From contig JAJDUT010000109.1 of NCBI GenBank assembly GCA_022826515.1, positions 1-49,871 of the forward strand: DNA of 49,871 nt, in the 5' to 3' direction. This document shows, in pieces, positions 1-7,293 of the stretch (its first letter is position 1; each line of letters begins with the position of its first letter). The notes beneath the pieces are model-generated. The model was not told the DNA's origin and did no database searches. It saw nothing but the letters and a program-made list of their open reading frames with translations. This DNA is from Candidatus Latescibacterota bacterium (lineage in GTDB: Bacteria; Latescibacterota; UBA2968; UBA8231). The translations under genes were made by a program, and so were the position numbers.

Positions 1-90
1 AAACAGGCTATTGTATTGAGTAGGAGACCCGACAAGCGGAGCTCTGCTACGATAGTGGCGAGAACCAAGATACAATAGCCCGTCTGTTTA
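1..90. repeat. Imperfect inverted repeat at window edge
   Basis: Bases 1-15 (AAACAGGCTATTGTA) are complementary to 71-90, apart from a four-base insertion (CGTC) in the right arm. The arms enclose about 55 bases. The structure lies just beyond the stop codon of the minus-strand AlbA_2 gene and could be a transcript-end hairpin, the terminus of a mobile element, or part of a structured RNA cut off by the window edge. No uridine tract follows on either strand, so a classical rho-independent terminator is unlikely. The element may extend left of base 1. Confidence 0.4.
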
Positions 91-91
91 G

Positions 92-829
92 TCAACTATA
101 TAATTCCCCATAATATCCTGCATCATTATTGTCAGTACGAACCTCTCCGCGTGTCCATTCCTCATGGCGAGCCACATGATCTGCCACTGGGTCAGTGATT
201 CTTAATATGAACTCAGGAAAAACTGTGTAATAGAAATTCGCGTCACTTCTATCATCTTCTAATAGACGGGACCACAAATCAGACTCGCTCAAATACTGCC
301 TGGCCCTTTCAAGAGGCGACTTATCCAAGCCGAAGCGTTCACGCCACATTCTTTCAATTTCATGGGGTTGTGCAGCGTCATTTACCGGAGTATTCGTGTC
401 ACAGACGCGAGTATAAATATGGTGAGCGTAAACTTTTTTATATTTTTCGACGAGATAGTAAGGCTTATGTGGAGTATCTTCGATTACCAGAACATCGAGT
501 AATTTCTCATCAAGTTTGATTTCTTCCATATAGCACTCCGGGAACCTAGATTGAAAAAATTTATTGGCATTATCACGAAATAAACCTACTAAATCTGCTT
601 GGGTTCTTCGCCCGGCATCCTTGTCTATTGAGTGCAAGGAAAACTCATCATCAACTCCAAATATCAAAAATCGATCACCAGTATGTTTGGCATTGGCTAG
701 GCACAAGATATCGTGAATAAGATCAGATTTACATTTGTGGTGCTCAAGTTTAAAATCCCAATACGTACCTTCGGCTTTTCGACTGATAAGGGCTGAGATA
801 GTTGTATGTAAAGCGTCTTTTTTGGTCAT
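92..829 (-). CDS. AlbA_2 / Schlafen-type putative DNA-binding protein
   Basis: This 245-residue soluble protein has, in its first ~120 residues, the layout of the AlbA_2 (Schlafen AlbA) domain: an acidic/aromatic start (EGTYWDFK), a helix ending in CLANAK, then a strand FLIFGVDD. Members of the family are found in putative transcription regulators and in nuclease-like or defence proteins; no substrate can be read here. The C-terminal half (from about residue 160) is unrecognised. The gene is clearly AT-richer than the window average (roughly a third G+C in places), and it sits next to a DUF4276/ATPase pair, which fits an acquired accessory gene. No partner is in the same transcript with tight spacing. 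The family call is fairly good and the function is unknown. Confidence 0.7.
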   Translation of the reverse strand: MTKKDALHTTISALISRKAEGTYWDFKLEHHKCKSDLIHDILCLANAKHTGDRFLIFGVDDEFSLHSIDKDAGRRTQADLVGLFRDNANKFFQSRFPECYMEEIKLDEKLLDVLVIEDTPHKPYYLVEKYKKVYAHHIYTRVCDTNTPVNDAAQPHEIERMWRERFGLDKSPLERARQYLSESDLWSRLLEDDRSDANFYYTVFPEFILRITDPVADHVARHEEWTRGEVRTDNNDAGYYGELYS

Positions 830-917
830 GTTCTACCTTCAGTGAGTGGTACGATTTGATTTGAATCCCCCCAGGCGGGGGTCTTTCTCAAGTATCTCTT
901 CTTTCTCCTCGCCATCC

Positions 918-1071
918 CTACCCCTTAAGTACCCCAACAGTAACCCCCTTCGTCAAGTATTGCTGCAGAAACGCATACACCAGCATCGTCGGAGCCATGA
1001 TCCGCACCAACCTTGCAAAGGCCATGCCCCAATCGCTGCGATACTGACTGACAAGCGTGATGTTAGCCAGC
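918..1071 (-). repeat. Direct repeat copy A (permease 3' end duplicate)
   Basis: This 154-bp segment matches 3014-3167 without gaps, at about 87% identity (19 differences counted by eye), in the same orientation. It encodes the last ~50 residues of the MalG-type permease, including the same stop codon. The similarity ends abruptly at the sequence GCCAGC (1066-1071). Together with copy B it brackets the ATPase/DUF4276 genes. Confidence 0.85.
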
Positions 1072-1181
1072 GGCCCATAGCTCGACCGCTCACCCGTTGC
1101 GCCGCCCGACGCACGGACTCGTTGCAGATCGGCGAGGTAATTCTCAACCGCTGCTGTCAGTCGCGTCGTCGTTTTGGTCAT
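918..1181 (-). pseudogene. Chimera: type ISP restriction-methylase start fused to permease tail
   Basis: The 87-codon frame joins two unrelated pieces. Residues 1 to about 37 (with ENYLADLQRVRASGGATGER) look like the N-terminus of type ISP restriction/modification enzymes, large fused helicase-methylase proteins that usually run well over 1000 residues. Residues ~38-87 are the C-terminus of the sugar ABC permease encoded at 3014-3877. The join falls at PLAN, a short string present in both parents, so microhomology-driven recombination is plausible. The start lies 6 bp after the DUF4276 stop, which suggests that an ATPase, DUF4276 and ISP enzyme operon once continued here. The product cannot be a working methylase or permease. 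An assembly chimera has not been excluded. Confidence 0.75.
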
Positions 1182-1187
1182 TATGCA

Positions 1188-1877
1188 TCACGGCTTTTCG
1201 GTGGCTCCGAGTTTCTCTAGTCGCTCAACCCACGCCTTAAAGTGAGGACATTGGGAGCGGATATTCTCCAAGCCAATCCGTTCGGCCATCTGTGATCCTA
1301 CTGTTGTTTTTGAGTATTCGGGAAATTCGGCGATGATCCGCTGTGATGGAGTCGTATGTTGTCCATCGTCAATCCGTTCTGGGGACTGGACATCATCGAC
1401 AATACTCTGCAAAGCGGAGATTGGGGAACCTGCATTGTCAAAGAAGAAAGCGAACTGAGATACATCCGAAAACAAATAGGCTTCAAATTCATGCAACTGA
1501 ATGAACGGGATAAAGCGATGATCGTTGGTCTCATCAAACCACGATCTTTCGAGAGCCTCCACCCGCTTATACGGGTCGAGACTCAATTTCTCAGCTTCTT
1601 CAACGCCGGGAAATTTCGTCGGCAAGGCATAAAGGTCAATCATCGTGGTAAAAAACACGTCATTCCCCGATTCCTGTTTGCGACGGCGATCGATGTCATT
1701 CTGCATCGCCCTGAAGTTTCTACCTCCTCCTCGATGGACTATTCCCTTCTTTCGGGCGTGAGCAATCAAGGTCGGTTTCTGCATATAGACGCCGAGATTC
1801 GCTAGATGCGGCTTCAAGACCGTATCGGCAAATGTCTGCTCTGTTTCACCTTCGGCGAAGAGATGGAGTCGCACCAT
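1188..1877 (-). CDS. DUF4276 family protein (TOPRIM-like)
   Basis: A 229-residue protein starting at the ATG at 1877, which overlaps the ATPase stop by one base (TGATG); a longer upstream frame inside the ATPase gene is less likely. Visible DUF4276 hallmarks are the N-terminal strand with FAEGETEQTF, the acidic strand MIDLYALPTKFPG near residue 80, and the motif LHEFEAYLFSD near residue 130. The glutamate and aspartates resemble the metal site of TOPRIM nucleases. In this family the gene typically sits beside an AAA ATPase, a layout comparable to ATPase-TOPRIM anti-phage pairs such as PARIS and AbiL. Here the pair is translationally coupled. An antiviral effector role is inferred, not shown. 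Confidence 0.75.
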   Translation of the reverse strand: MVRLHLFAEGETEQTFADTVLKPHLANLGVYMQKPTLIAHARKKGIVHRGGGRNFRAMQNDIDRRRKQESGNDVFFTTMIDLYALPTKFPGVEEAEKLSLDPYKRVEALERSWFDETNDHRFIPFIQLHEFEAYLFSDVSQFAFFFDNAGSPISALQSIVDDVQSPERIDDGQHTTPSQRIIAEFPEYSKTTVGSQMAERIGLENIRSQCPHFKAWVERLEKLGATEKP

Positions 1878-2977
1878 CAGTGCGGCCCTCCACCGATGAC
1901 GTTCTTCTCCCAGATTTCCCCAAGCGAGTACTCCTCCAGCCATGTTTCGAGCTCTTCGGCATCTGGCCTGGAGAACTCCGTGGCTTCACCATTCCGCTCG
2001 ACAACCACTATATCCTCAGGCTCAAAGCTGTCGAGAAATGCGCTGGATTGGGTGCTGACGAGAACCTGAGTATGGTGGCTTGCGGCGCGAAGTAGCGAGG
2101 CAATCACATTGAGCGCGTAAGGGTGCAATCCGATTTCCGGTTCGTCCACCACTATGAGTATTGGGAGGTCTTCTTTGGGCTGCAACAACAGCGAAATCAG
2201 ACAGATGGCCCGCAGCGTACCGTCTGAGAGTTGGTGAGGACCAAACACGAGATCGGACTTGCGATGTCGCCAGTTGAGAATGATATCTTTAGAATCGGTC
2301 GGCTCCAGATCAAAATCTTCAAAGAACGGTGCCACCTGCTGAATGGTCCCCACAATCCGGCGATAAGCCATTTCTTTGGAGGACTTGAGAGCATATAGTA
2401 AAGCCGCCAGATTCGCTGCATCGGGCATGAGCCAGCGGTTATCGCCAGCGTAACAATACTGCCGGACTCTCGAAGTCGGCGATGTATCGTGGAAGTGATA
2501 GACGCGACAGTGATTCAGCAGATACCGGAGCATTTTTGCCACCGGGTCATCCTTTTGTGCCTCCTCTCCAATCCGCGTTTCCTGATGCCCCCCCCCCAGC
2601 GATACGACCCTTGGTCTCGGATAGCCTGTTTGATGAAACGACAGCGTCTCTTCGGCAAAAATCATCGAATCACCGGCAGCGTGGAACAGTCGCATGCTAT
2701 AGGTGTCTGTTCCATGCTCTACCTCAAACGCCATCTCCGCTTCCAATTGAGGAGTTATCCTCGGGCCAAAATGCAAATTGGCTGTGGCCCGCCCACTCGC
2801 CCCAATATGTTGCTGAAGTCGTCCGCCCATTAATTCATTTACTAACTTGAAGAAGGCAATGAGATTGCTCTTACCAGCCCCATTGGCACCGATCAAAACA
2901 TTGAGCGGCCTGAGTTCCAGCGTCATTTCTTTGATGGACCGAAAGCCCCTGATCGTGATATTCTTCAATTTTGGCAT
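1877..2977 (-). CDS. AAA family ATPase (AAA_15/AAA_21, SMC/RecF-like)
   Basis: A 366-residue ABC/SMC-type ATPase. It opens with the family's usual ITIRGFRSIKEM followed by Walker A GANGAGKS at residues 30-37. A signature-like LSDGT lies near residue 250, Walker B LIVVDEPEIGLHP near 275, and the switch-region STQSSAFLD near 310. Length and order match single-domain AAA_21/AAA_15 proteins, which partner nuclease-like effectors in defence systems. The downstream DUF4276 start overlaps this stop codon. The start codon is 36 bp from the permease stop, immediately outside direct repeat B, so the gene lies on the inserted side of the junction. It probably senses or gates the DUF4276 partner. Confidence 0.85.
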   Translation of the reverse strand: MPKLKNITIRGFRSIKEMTLELRPLNVLIGANGAGKSNLIAFFKLVNELMGGRLQQHIGASGRATANLHFGPRITPQLEAEMAFEVEHGTDTYSMRLFHAAGDSMIFAEETLSFHQTGYPRPRVVSLGGGHQETRIGEEAQKDDPVAKMLRYLLNHCRVYHFHDTSPTSRVRQYCYAGDNRWLMPDAANLAALLYALKSSKEMAYRRIVGTIQQVAPFFEDFDLEPTDSKDIILNWRHRKSDLVFGPHQLSDGTLRAICLISLLLQPKEDLPILIVVDEPEIGLHPYALNVIASLLRAASHHTQVLVSTQSSAFLDSFEPEDIVVVERNGEATEFSRPDAEELETWLEEYSLGEIWEKNVIGGGPH

Positions 2978-3013
2978 ATTACTTCCTCACTTTTCAATCG
3001 TCACAGACCCCTT

Positions 3014-3167
3014 CTACCCCTTAAGCGCCCCAACAGTAATCCCCTTCGTCAGATATTGCTGCAAGAAAGCATACACCAGCATCGTCGGTGCCATAATCAG
3101 CACCAGCCCGGCAAAGGCCATCCCCCAATCGCTGCGATACTGGCTGACAATGGTGATGTTGGCCAGC
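3014..3167 (-). repeat. Direct repeat copy B (within the intact permease)
   Basis: The 3' terminal 154 bp of the intact permease gene, repeated at 918-1071 with an offset of 2096 bp. The arrangement (intact gene, inserted genes, then a displaced second 3' end) is what remains after an element integrates into the 3' end of a gene and restores its reading frame, although no integrase is present here. Confidence 0.85.
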
Positions 3168-3877
3168 CCCAACGGCAGCGTGCGCAACGCCTGCGACCCC
3201 TCCCCAGACAGGAACATAAAGGCCATGAAAAACTCGTTCCAAGTCCCCAAAAAGGCGAAGATGCCCACCGTAATAAGCCCCGGCCGCGCCAACGGCAACA
3301 TAATCGACCAAAACGCCCGAAACTCCCCCGCTCCATCGATCAGCGCCGACTCGTGCAACCCAGAGGGCAAAGACTTGAAAAACCCCGTAAGGATAAAGAT
3401 GGCAAACGGCATCCCAAAGGCCACATAGACTATCAAGATACCCAACCGCGAGTTGAGCAGCCCAAAGTCCTTCATCTGAAAAAAGAGCGGCACAATCGAC
3501 AGTTGCAACGGAATCATCAACCCGGCCAAGAAGTAGAAAAACATCGGCCTCACCCCAAAGAAGCGAAAGCGAGCCAGCGCGTAGGCCGCCATCGCCGCCA
3601 GCAACATGGAAACCGCCACCGTCGAGATGGTTAAAAAGACGCTGTTGAAGAAGTAGTCGCCGAAGTGCCCCTTAGTCCAAGCATTGGTAAAGTTGATCCA
3701 TTGCAGATCGCCGAACTCGGGCAGACTGAAAGGATTGAGAAAAATCTCGCGGTCGGTCTTCAGCGAAGTGTACAACAACCACAGCATCGGATAGACCACA
3801 ACCGTCAGATAGCCGCATAGTGCCAAATAGACGAAAGGTTTGGCGATGGAAAATTTTTCTTGTTCCGCCATGCTCAA
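3014..3877 (-). CDS. Carbohydrate ABC transporter permease, MalG/UgpE type
   Basis: A 287-residue inner-membrane protein with six predicted hydrophobic helices. The cytoplasmic EAA loop reads ESALIDGAGEFRAFWSIMLP and couples the permease to its ATPase. The N-terminus (residues 1-40) and the GALKG terminus are typical of the CUT1 family (sugar importers for oligosaccharides or glycerol-phosphate). Its ATG overlaps the stop of the upstream binding-protein/permease fusion by four bases (ATGA), so the two form one transport unit. No ATPase gene is nearby; CUT1 systems often share a distant MsmK/UgpC-like ATPase. The last 50 codons are duplicated at 918-1071. Confidence 0.92.
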   Translation of the reverse strand: MSMAEQEKFSIAKPFVYLALCGYLTVVVYPMLWLLYTSLKTDREIFLNPFSLPEFGDLQWINFTNAWTKGHFGDYFFNSVFLTISTVAVSMLLAAMAAYALARFRFFGVRPMFFYFLAGLMIPLQLSIVPLFFQMKDFGLLNSRLGILIVYVAFGMPFAIFILTGFFKSLPSGLHESALIDGAGEFRAFWSIMLPLARPGLITVGIFAFLGTWNEFFMAFMFLSGEGSQALRTLPLGLANITIVSQYRSDWGMAFAGLVLIMAPTMLVYAFLQQYLTKGITVGALKG

Positions 3878-6186
3878 AACTCCACAGCTTCGCGCTTCAT
3901 TGCGCGCAAGGTCGCGGTAGTGCCAAAGAACACGATCAAAAAGAGCAGCACGGCAATCGCGGTCGCCTCCCCCACCTTGAACTCAGTAAACATCGCCTGC
4001 ACCATCCGCGTGCCAATCACGTGATTGTCGGTCGTCGGCCGCTGATTGGTCAGCAGCCAAATCACTTCAAATGCCTTCATCCCGCCGATGATCATAAACA
4101 CAATCGCTATCGACAGGACCTCCCAAATCAGCGGCACGGTAATCGACCAAAACTGTCGCCAAGCCGAAGCCCCGTCGATATCCGCCGCCTCGTACATACT
4201 CTGCGGAATGCTCTCCATCGCCGCCAAAAACAGCACCATGTTGAACCCAGCCGCGCCCCAAATCGACATGGGAATCAGCGCCCAGTAAAGGTTGTCCTGC
4301 GCCAGCCACGCAAACCCCTCAAATCCCTCCAATCCCAACGCGACCAACACCGTGTTGATCGGCCCGCCCTGTGGATTGTACAAGTGCATCCACAGCAGCG
4401 TCGCCGCGACCCCGCCGAGAATGTTGGGAAAGAAGAACACGATGCGGAACAGCTTGGCTCCTATTACCTCGCGGCTGATGCACACCGCCAAAAAAAGCGA
4501 CAACGGCAATACGCAGAGCGGGATGACGAACATGATGAAGAGATTGTTCGACAACGCGATCCAGAATTCATCGCTCTCAAACAGCAGCCGCTGGAAGTGC
4601 AACAGCCCGACGAAAGCCATCTCGGTCAGCCCGTCCCAGCGCATCGCACTCCAGACAAAGGACTTGATGCTGGGCACCACCACGAAGAGCGTGTAAAACG
4701 CCGCGGCCGGACCGACGAAGAACACCACTCCCTTCCAAGGCAGACGCACAGTACTAGTAGGTCGGGGAGCTTGGCCCGACTGTCTTTCGCGCCATTGCCG
4801 CGCCGTCGTGTACAACCAATAGCCCATCGCCAGCGCCAACAGCCCCAACAGCAGCGCGGGCTTCCACAGGTGGCGGCTGGTGATCTGATCGGGGTGCTGG
4901 CTGCGGTTGCGCACCGCTTCAGCCGCTGACTCCAACTCTTTGGCCCCTTGCTCGGGTGTCATCTGCCCATTGACGATCTTGAAGCGCACGTCGTTGAGGA
5001 ACTGGTCCATCTCCGGGAAGCCCTCGCCCGGAGCGGTGCCGTAGGTCGTCGTCGCCTGCTGTGCCAGCGCCACCAAGTCCTGCAAATCCTCGCTAGTCCG
5101 CCCCTCCATCGCCCCATCAACGGCCACCAAAACATCGCGCATCTCGGCAAAGGTGCCCGCCATCTCCTGCGAGGTCATAAAGCGCAAAAAATCCACGCCC
5201 AATTCTGGTTGGGCGCTGTTTTTGAAGGCAAAGTAATACCCGGCACCAGTATATATGGCACCGGGTTCGCCAGCCCCGCCTTCGACTACGGGCAAATTAA
5301 ATGCCCCCAAGCGGAAGCCATCGGGGATTTTGCCCATCATCTCGCTCTTGAGCCAAGACCCGCAAAAGACCATCGCCGTATGCCCCAAGAAAAACTCGAG
5401 CTGCGCCTCGGTGTGGCTCATGCCGAGGGCACCGGGCTGGAAGTAATCCTGCGCCGTGCGCTGAATAAGCCCGAGCGCCGTCACAAATTCAGGATTGGCA
5501 AAACTGCCCGGCACTAGATCCTTCTGCTCGTAGAACCGCTCGCGGCCAGCGAGGTGATAATAGGCGTTGTCGGTCACACCGCCGATATAGCCTGGATAAC
5601 GCCCCTGAAATGCCAGCGGCCAGACTCCTGCGGCGCGGATTTGCTCGCAGAGGGCGAAAAACTCATCCCAAGTGCGCGGCGGTACCCAGCCATGCTCTTC
5701 GAACATGTTCTTGTTGTACCAAACGGCGTAAACCGAGTAGAGGAAGGGAATGCCGTAGATTTTGCCCTCGTACTCATAGCGGTCGAGGCTACCGGGCAGG
5801 AAGGATTCTCGCCAAGTCTGGTCCCCGTCCCAACTCGGCCCGTCCAAAAAGTCGTCGAGGGACAAAATTTCGCCGTTGCGGATCAGCGCCCAGTAATTGA
5901 GCCCCGCGTTGCTAACTTCCGGGAACGTCCCTTCGAGAATCCGCACCCGCACTTTGTCGGCGATGCGCGGATCGCCGTAGAGATCAATCTGCACATCGGG
6001 ACGAACTTTTTCGTACTCGCGTGCCGCAAAAAAGAAAAAATCCAGCCCCGCACCGCCCTCAAAAATGGGCACTTCAACGCGTGTCGCCGCTTGCGCTGTC
6101 ACCGGGCCGCAAAGCAGCCCCAGCACAACAACCATCCAGCCGATGACTTTGTTAAGTGTTGTTATTTTCAAAAGAATCGATAACAT
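3874..6186 (-). CDS. Fused sugar-binding protein and ABC permease (MalE-MalF-like)
   Basis: One 770-residue chain carries two parts of a CUT1 importer. Residues 1-34 form a signal/anchor segment ending TAQAA. Residues ~35-430 are a family-1 extracellular solute-binding domain (motifs such as GIPFLYSVYAVWYNKNMF and TWDEFFALCEQI). A linker helix lies at ~440-465. Residues ~485-770 are a MalF-type permease with EAA loop YEAADIDGASAWRQFW near 660. The fusion tethers the binding domain to the pore on the outer face. It is coupled by ATGA to the MalG-type gene. A strong GAGGAG lies 16 bases from the ATG, which is far for this start; TTG at codon 6 is an alternative. The substrate is not predictable beyond a carbohydrate. 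Confidence 0.9.
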   Translation of the reverse strand: MLSILLKITTLNKVIGWMVVVLGLLCGPVTAQAATRVEVPIFEGGAGLDFFFFAAREYEKVRPDVQIDLYGDPRIADKVRVRILEGTFPEVSNAGLNYWALIRNGEILSLDDFLDGPSWDGDQTWRESFLPGSLDRYEYEGKIYGIPFLYSVYAVWYNKNMFEEHGWVPPRTWDEFFALCEQIRAAGVWPLAFQGRYPGYIGGVTDNAYYHLAGRERFYEQKDLVPGSFANPEFVTALGLIQRTAQDYFQPGALGMSHTEAQLEFFLGHTAMVFCGSWLKSEMMGKIPDGFRLGAFNLPVVEGGAGEPGAIYTGAGYYFAFKNSAQPELGVDFLRFMTSQEMAGTFAEMRDVLVAVDGAMEGRTSEDLQDLVALAQQATTTYGTAPGEGFPEMDQFLNDVRFKIVNGQMTPEQGAKELESAAEAVRNRSQHPDQITSRHLWKPALLLGLLALAMGYWLYTTARQWRERQSGQAPRPTSTVRLPWKGVVFFVGPAAAFYTLFVVVPSIKSFVWSAMRWDGLTEMAFVGLLHFQRLLFESDEFWIALSNNLFIMFVIPLCVLPLSLFLAVCISREVIGAKLFRIVFFFPNILGGVAATLLWMHLYNPQGGPINTVLVALGLEGFEGFAWLAQDNLYWALIPMSIWGAAGFNMVLFLAAMESIPQSMYEAADIDGASAWRQFWSITVPLIWEVLSIAIVFMIIGGMKAFEVIWLLTNQRPTTDNHVIGTRMVQAMFTEFKVGEATAIAVLLFLIVFFGTTATLRAMKREAVEF

Positions 6187-6255
6187 CGACCCATAGAAAC
6201 CGCTCCTCGCGCCTGAGGTGCACCAAGAATTTCCACGCGGCTTCTAAGACAAAAT

Positions 6256-6294
6256 ACCCCATGCGAGAGAGATGCTACTTCTCTCGCATGGGGT
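6256..6294 (-). terminator. Rho-independent terminator after the CBM9-like gene
   Basis: A perfect 15-bp stem (6256-6270 with 6280-6294) closes a nine-base loop. Reading the minus strand, the stem is followed directly by ATTTTG, a short uridine tract. It lies 19 bp past the stop of the secreted protein gene at 6313-7209 and separates it from the ABC transporter genes downstream. Confidence 0.8.
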
Positions 6295-6312
6295 GGTAAA
6301 AAAACAGAAAAC

Positions 6313-7209
6313 CTACTCGCTAAAACTCGCCTTGATCCTCGCCCACGACCGATCAGCCACCGCAGTGGCGTCTCCGGCACCGACTAGCTGGCCGTCGACG
6401 AAGCGCTCGGCAAAGCGGAAGGTCGCCGCTTGGCCTGAGAGGGTGTGATAGCCCCGGTACTGCTGGGGGGCTTCGTCGAAGTCGGGCATGGCGATCTGGA
6501 AGCCGATGATGTTACCGGCCTCTAGATCCGTGGCCACGCTGGCAGCCTGATCGCTGAAGACGATATCGTCATAGGGAGTGACGTAGATTTCGAGGACCGA
6601 CGTAGTTGGCCCTTCGCCGACCGACGCGCCGCCGCCATCGCTCAAGGGCGGCGAGTTGAGCCAATCGGCCCGGCCGGGATAGCCCAAAAACCGCCCATCG
6701 GGAGAATCGAAAATCGCGTTCCACTTCTGGGCTTGGCGGTTTTGGTTGAGCGCCTTTTCCTCGTCGGTCATGGTTTCGCTGTTGCCGAAATTGTACTGGC
6801 CACCGGAGTGGTCGCCATCCACCATGAACTCGACCGAGTCGTGCTGCCACACCGAGGCGGGCGCGCCGCCGGCGTACTCGTTGATGTACACATTGTCGGT
6901 GCGCTCGGCTGCGAGGTAGAGCCGATTGTTGGTGTTGTTCCAGCCCAGCCAAACCCGATAGTCCATATCGGCCGGATCGTACTGGGCACCATCGCCGACG
7001 GTTGGATCGGCGAAAAAATCCTCAGGCGTGAGCGAAGCGTCGCCGACCACGTCCTCCCAGTCGGAGATGTCCCCATCGAAGAGGTCGAGATCCCCTAAAT
7101 CAGCATCCGGAATCTCGAAAATCAAAAAGACTTTTTCGCCGATATGGGCATGGGCAGTACCGGCCAGCACAAGGGCCAGCATGAGGCAAAACGTACTGAT
7201 GAGTCGCAT
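6313..7209 (-). CDS. Secreted CBM9/DOMON-like carbohydrate-binding protein
   Basis: A 298-residue exported protein. Residues 1-21 form a clean signal peptide (cleavage after GTAHA). The body has the layout of family 9-like carbohydrate-binding or DOMON beta-sandwiches: DGDISDWEDV near residue 45, YRVWLGWNNTNNRLYLAAER near 85-105, and WQHDSVEFMVDGDHSGG near 130. The C-terminus ends with SWARIKASFSE, resembling SSWGAVKALMQ at the end of the 27623-28516 protein, so a short terminal motif is shared. A strong AGGAGG site precedes the ATG. The gene sits between the importer and sugar enzymes, so it may capture the imported glycan. It could instead be a redox DOMON domain, but no heme ligands are evident. 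Confidence 0.75.
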   Translation of the reverse strand: MRLISTFCLMLALVLAGTAHAHIGEKVFLIFEIPDADLGDLDLFDGDISDWEDVVGDASLTPEDFFADPTVGDGAQYDPADMDYRVWLGWNNTNNRLYLAAERTDNVYINEYAGGAPASVWQHDSVEFMVDGDHSGGQYNFGNSETMTDEEKALNQNRQAQKWNAIFDSPDGRFLGYPGRADWLNSPPLSDGGGASVGEGPTTSVLEIYVTPYDDIVFSDQAASVATDLEAGNIIGFQIAMPDFDEAPQQYRGYHTLSGQAATFRFAERFVDGQLVGAGDATAVADRSWARIKASFSE

Positions 7210-7293
7210 AAAAGCACCTCCTTTGGTTTTGCTTTTAAGTGCGAATCGCCTGTGCCTAGGCGACCTTGGTTAATGGGGTGCGATGTACCCTGA

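Noticed and set aside
865..882. CCCCC-AGGC-GGGGG hairpin between the AlbA_2 gene and the chimeric frame
   Set aside because: The stem is only about five perfect pairs and no uridine tract follows on the minus strand, so a terminator call is too weak.
3820..4929. Long 369-codon plus-strand frame opposite the ABC transporter genes
   Set aside because: It is rich in His, Arg, Gln and Pro with no domain, and lies antisense to a well-supported gene; it is a shadow frame.
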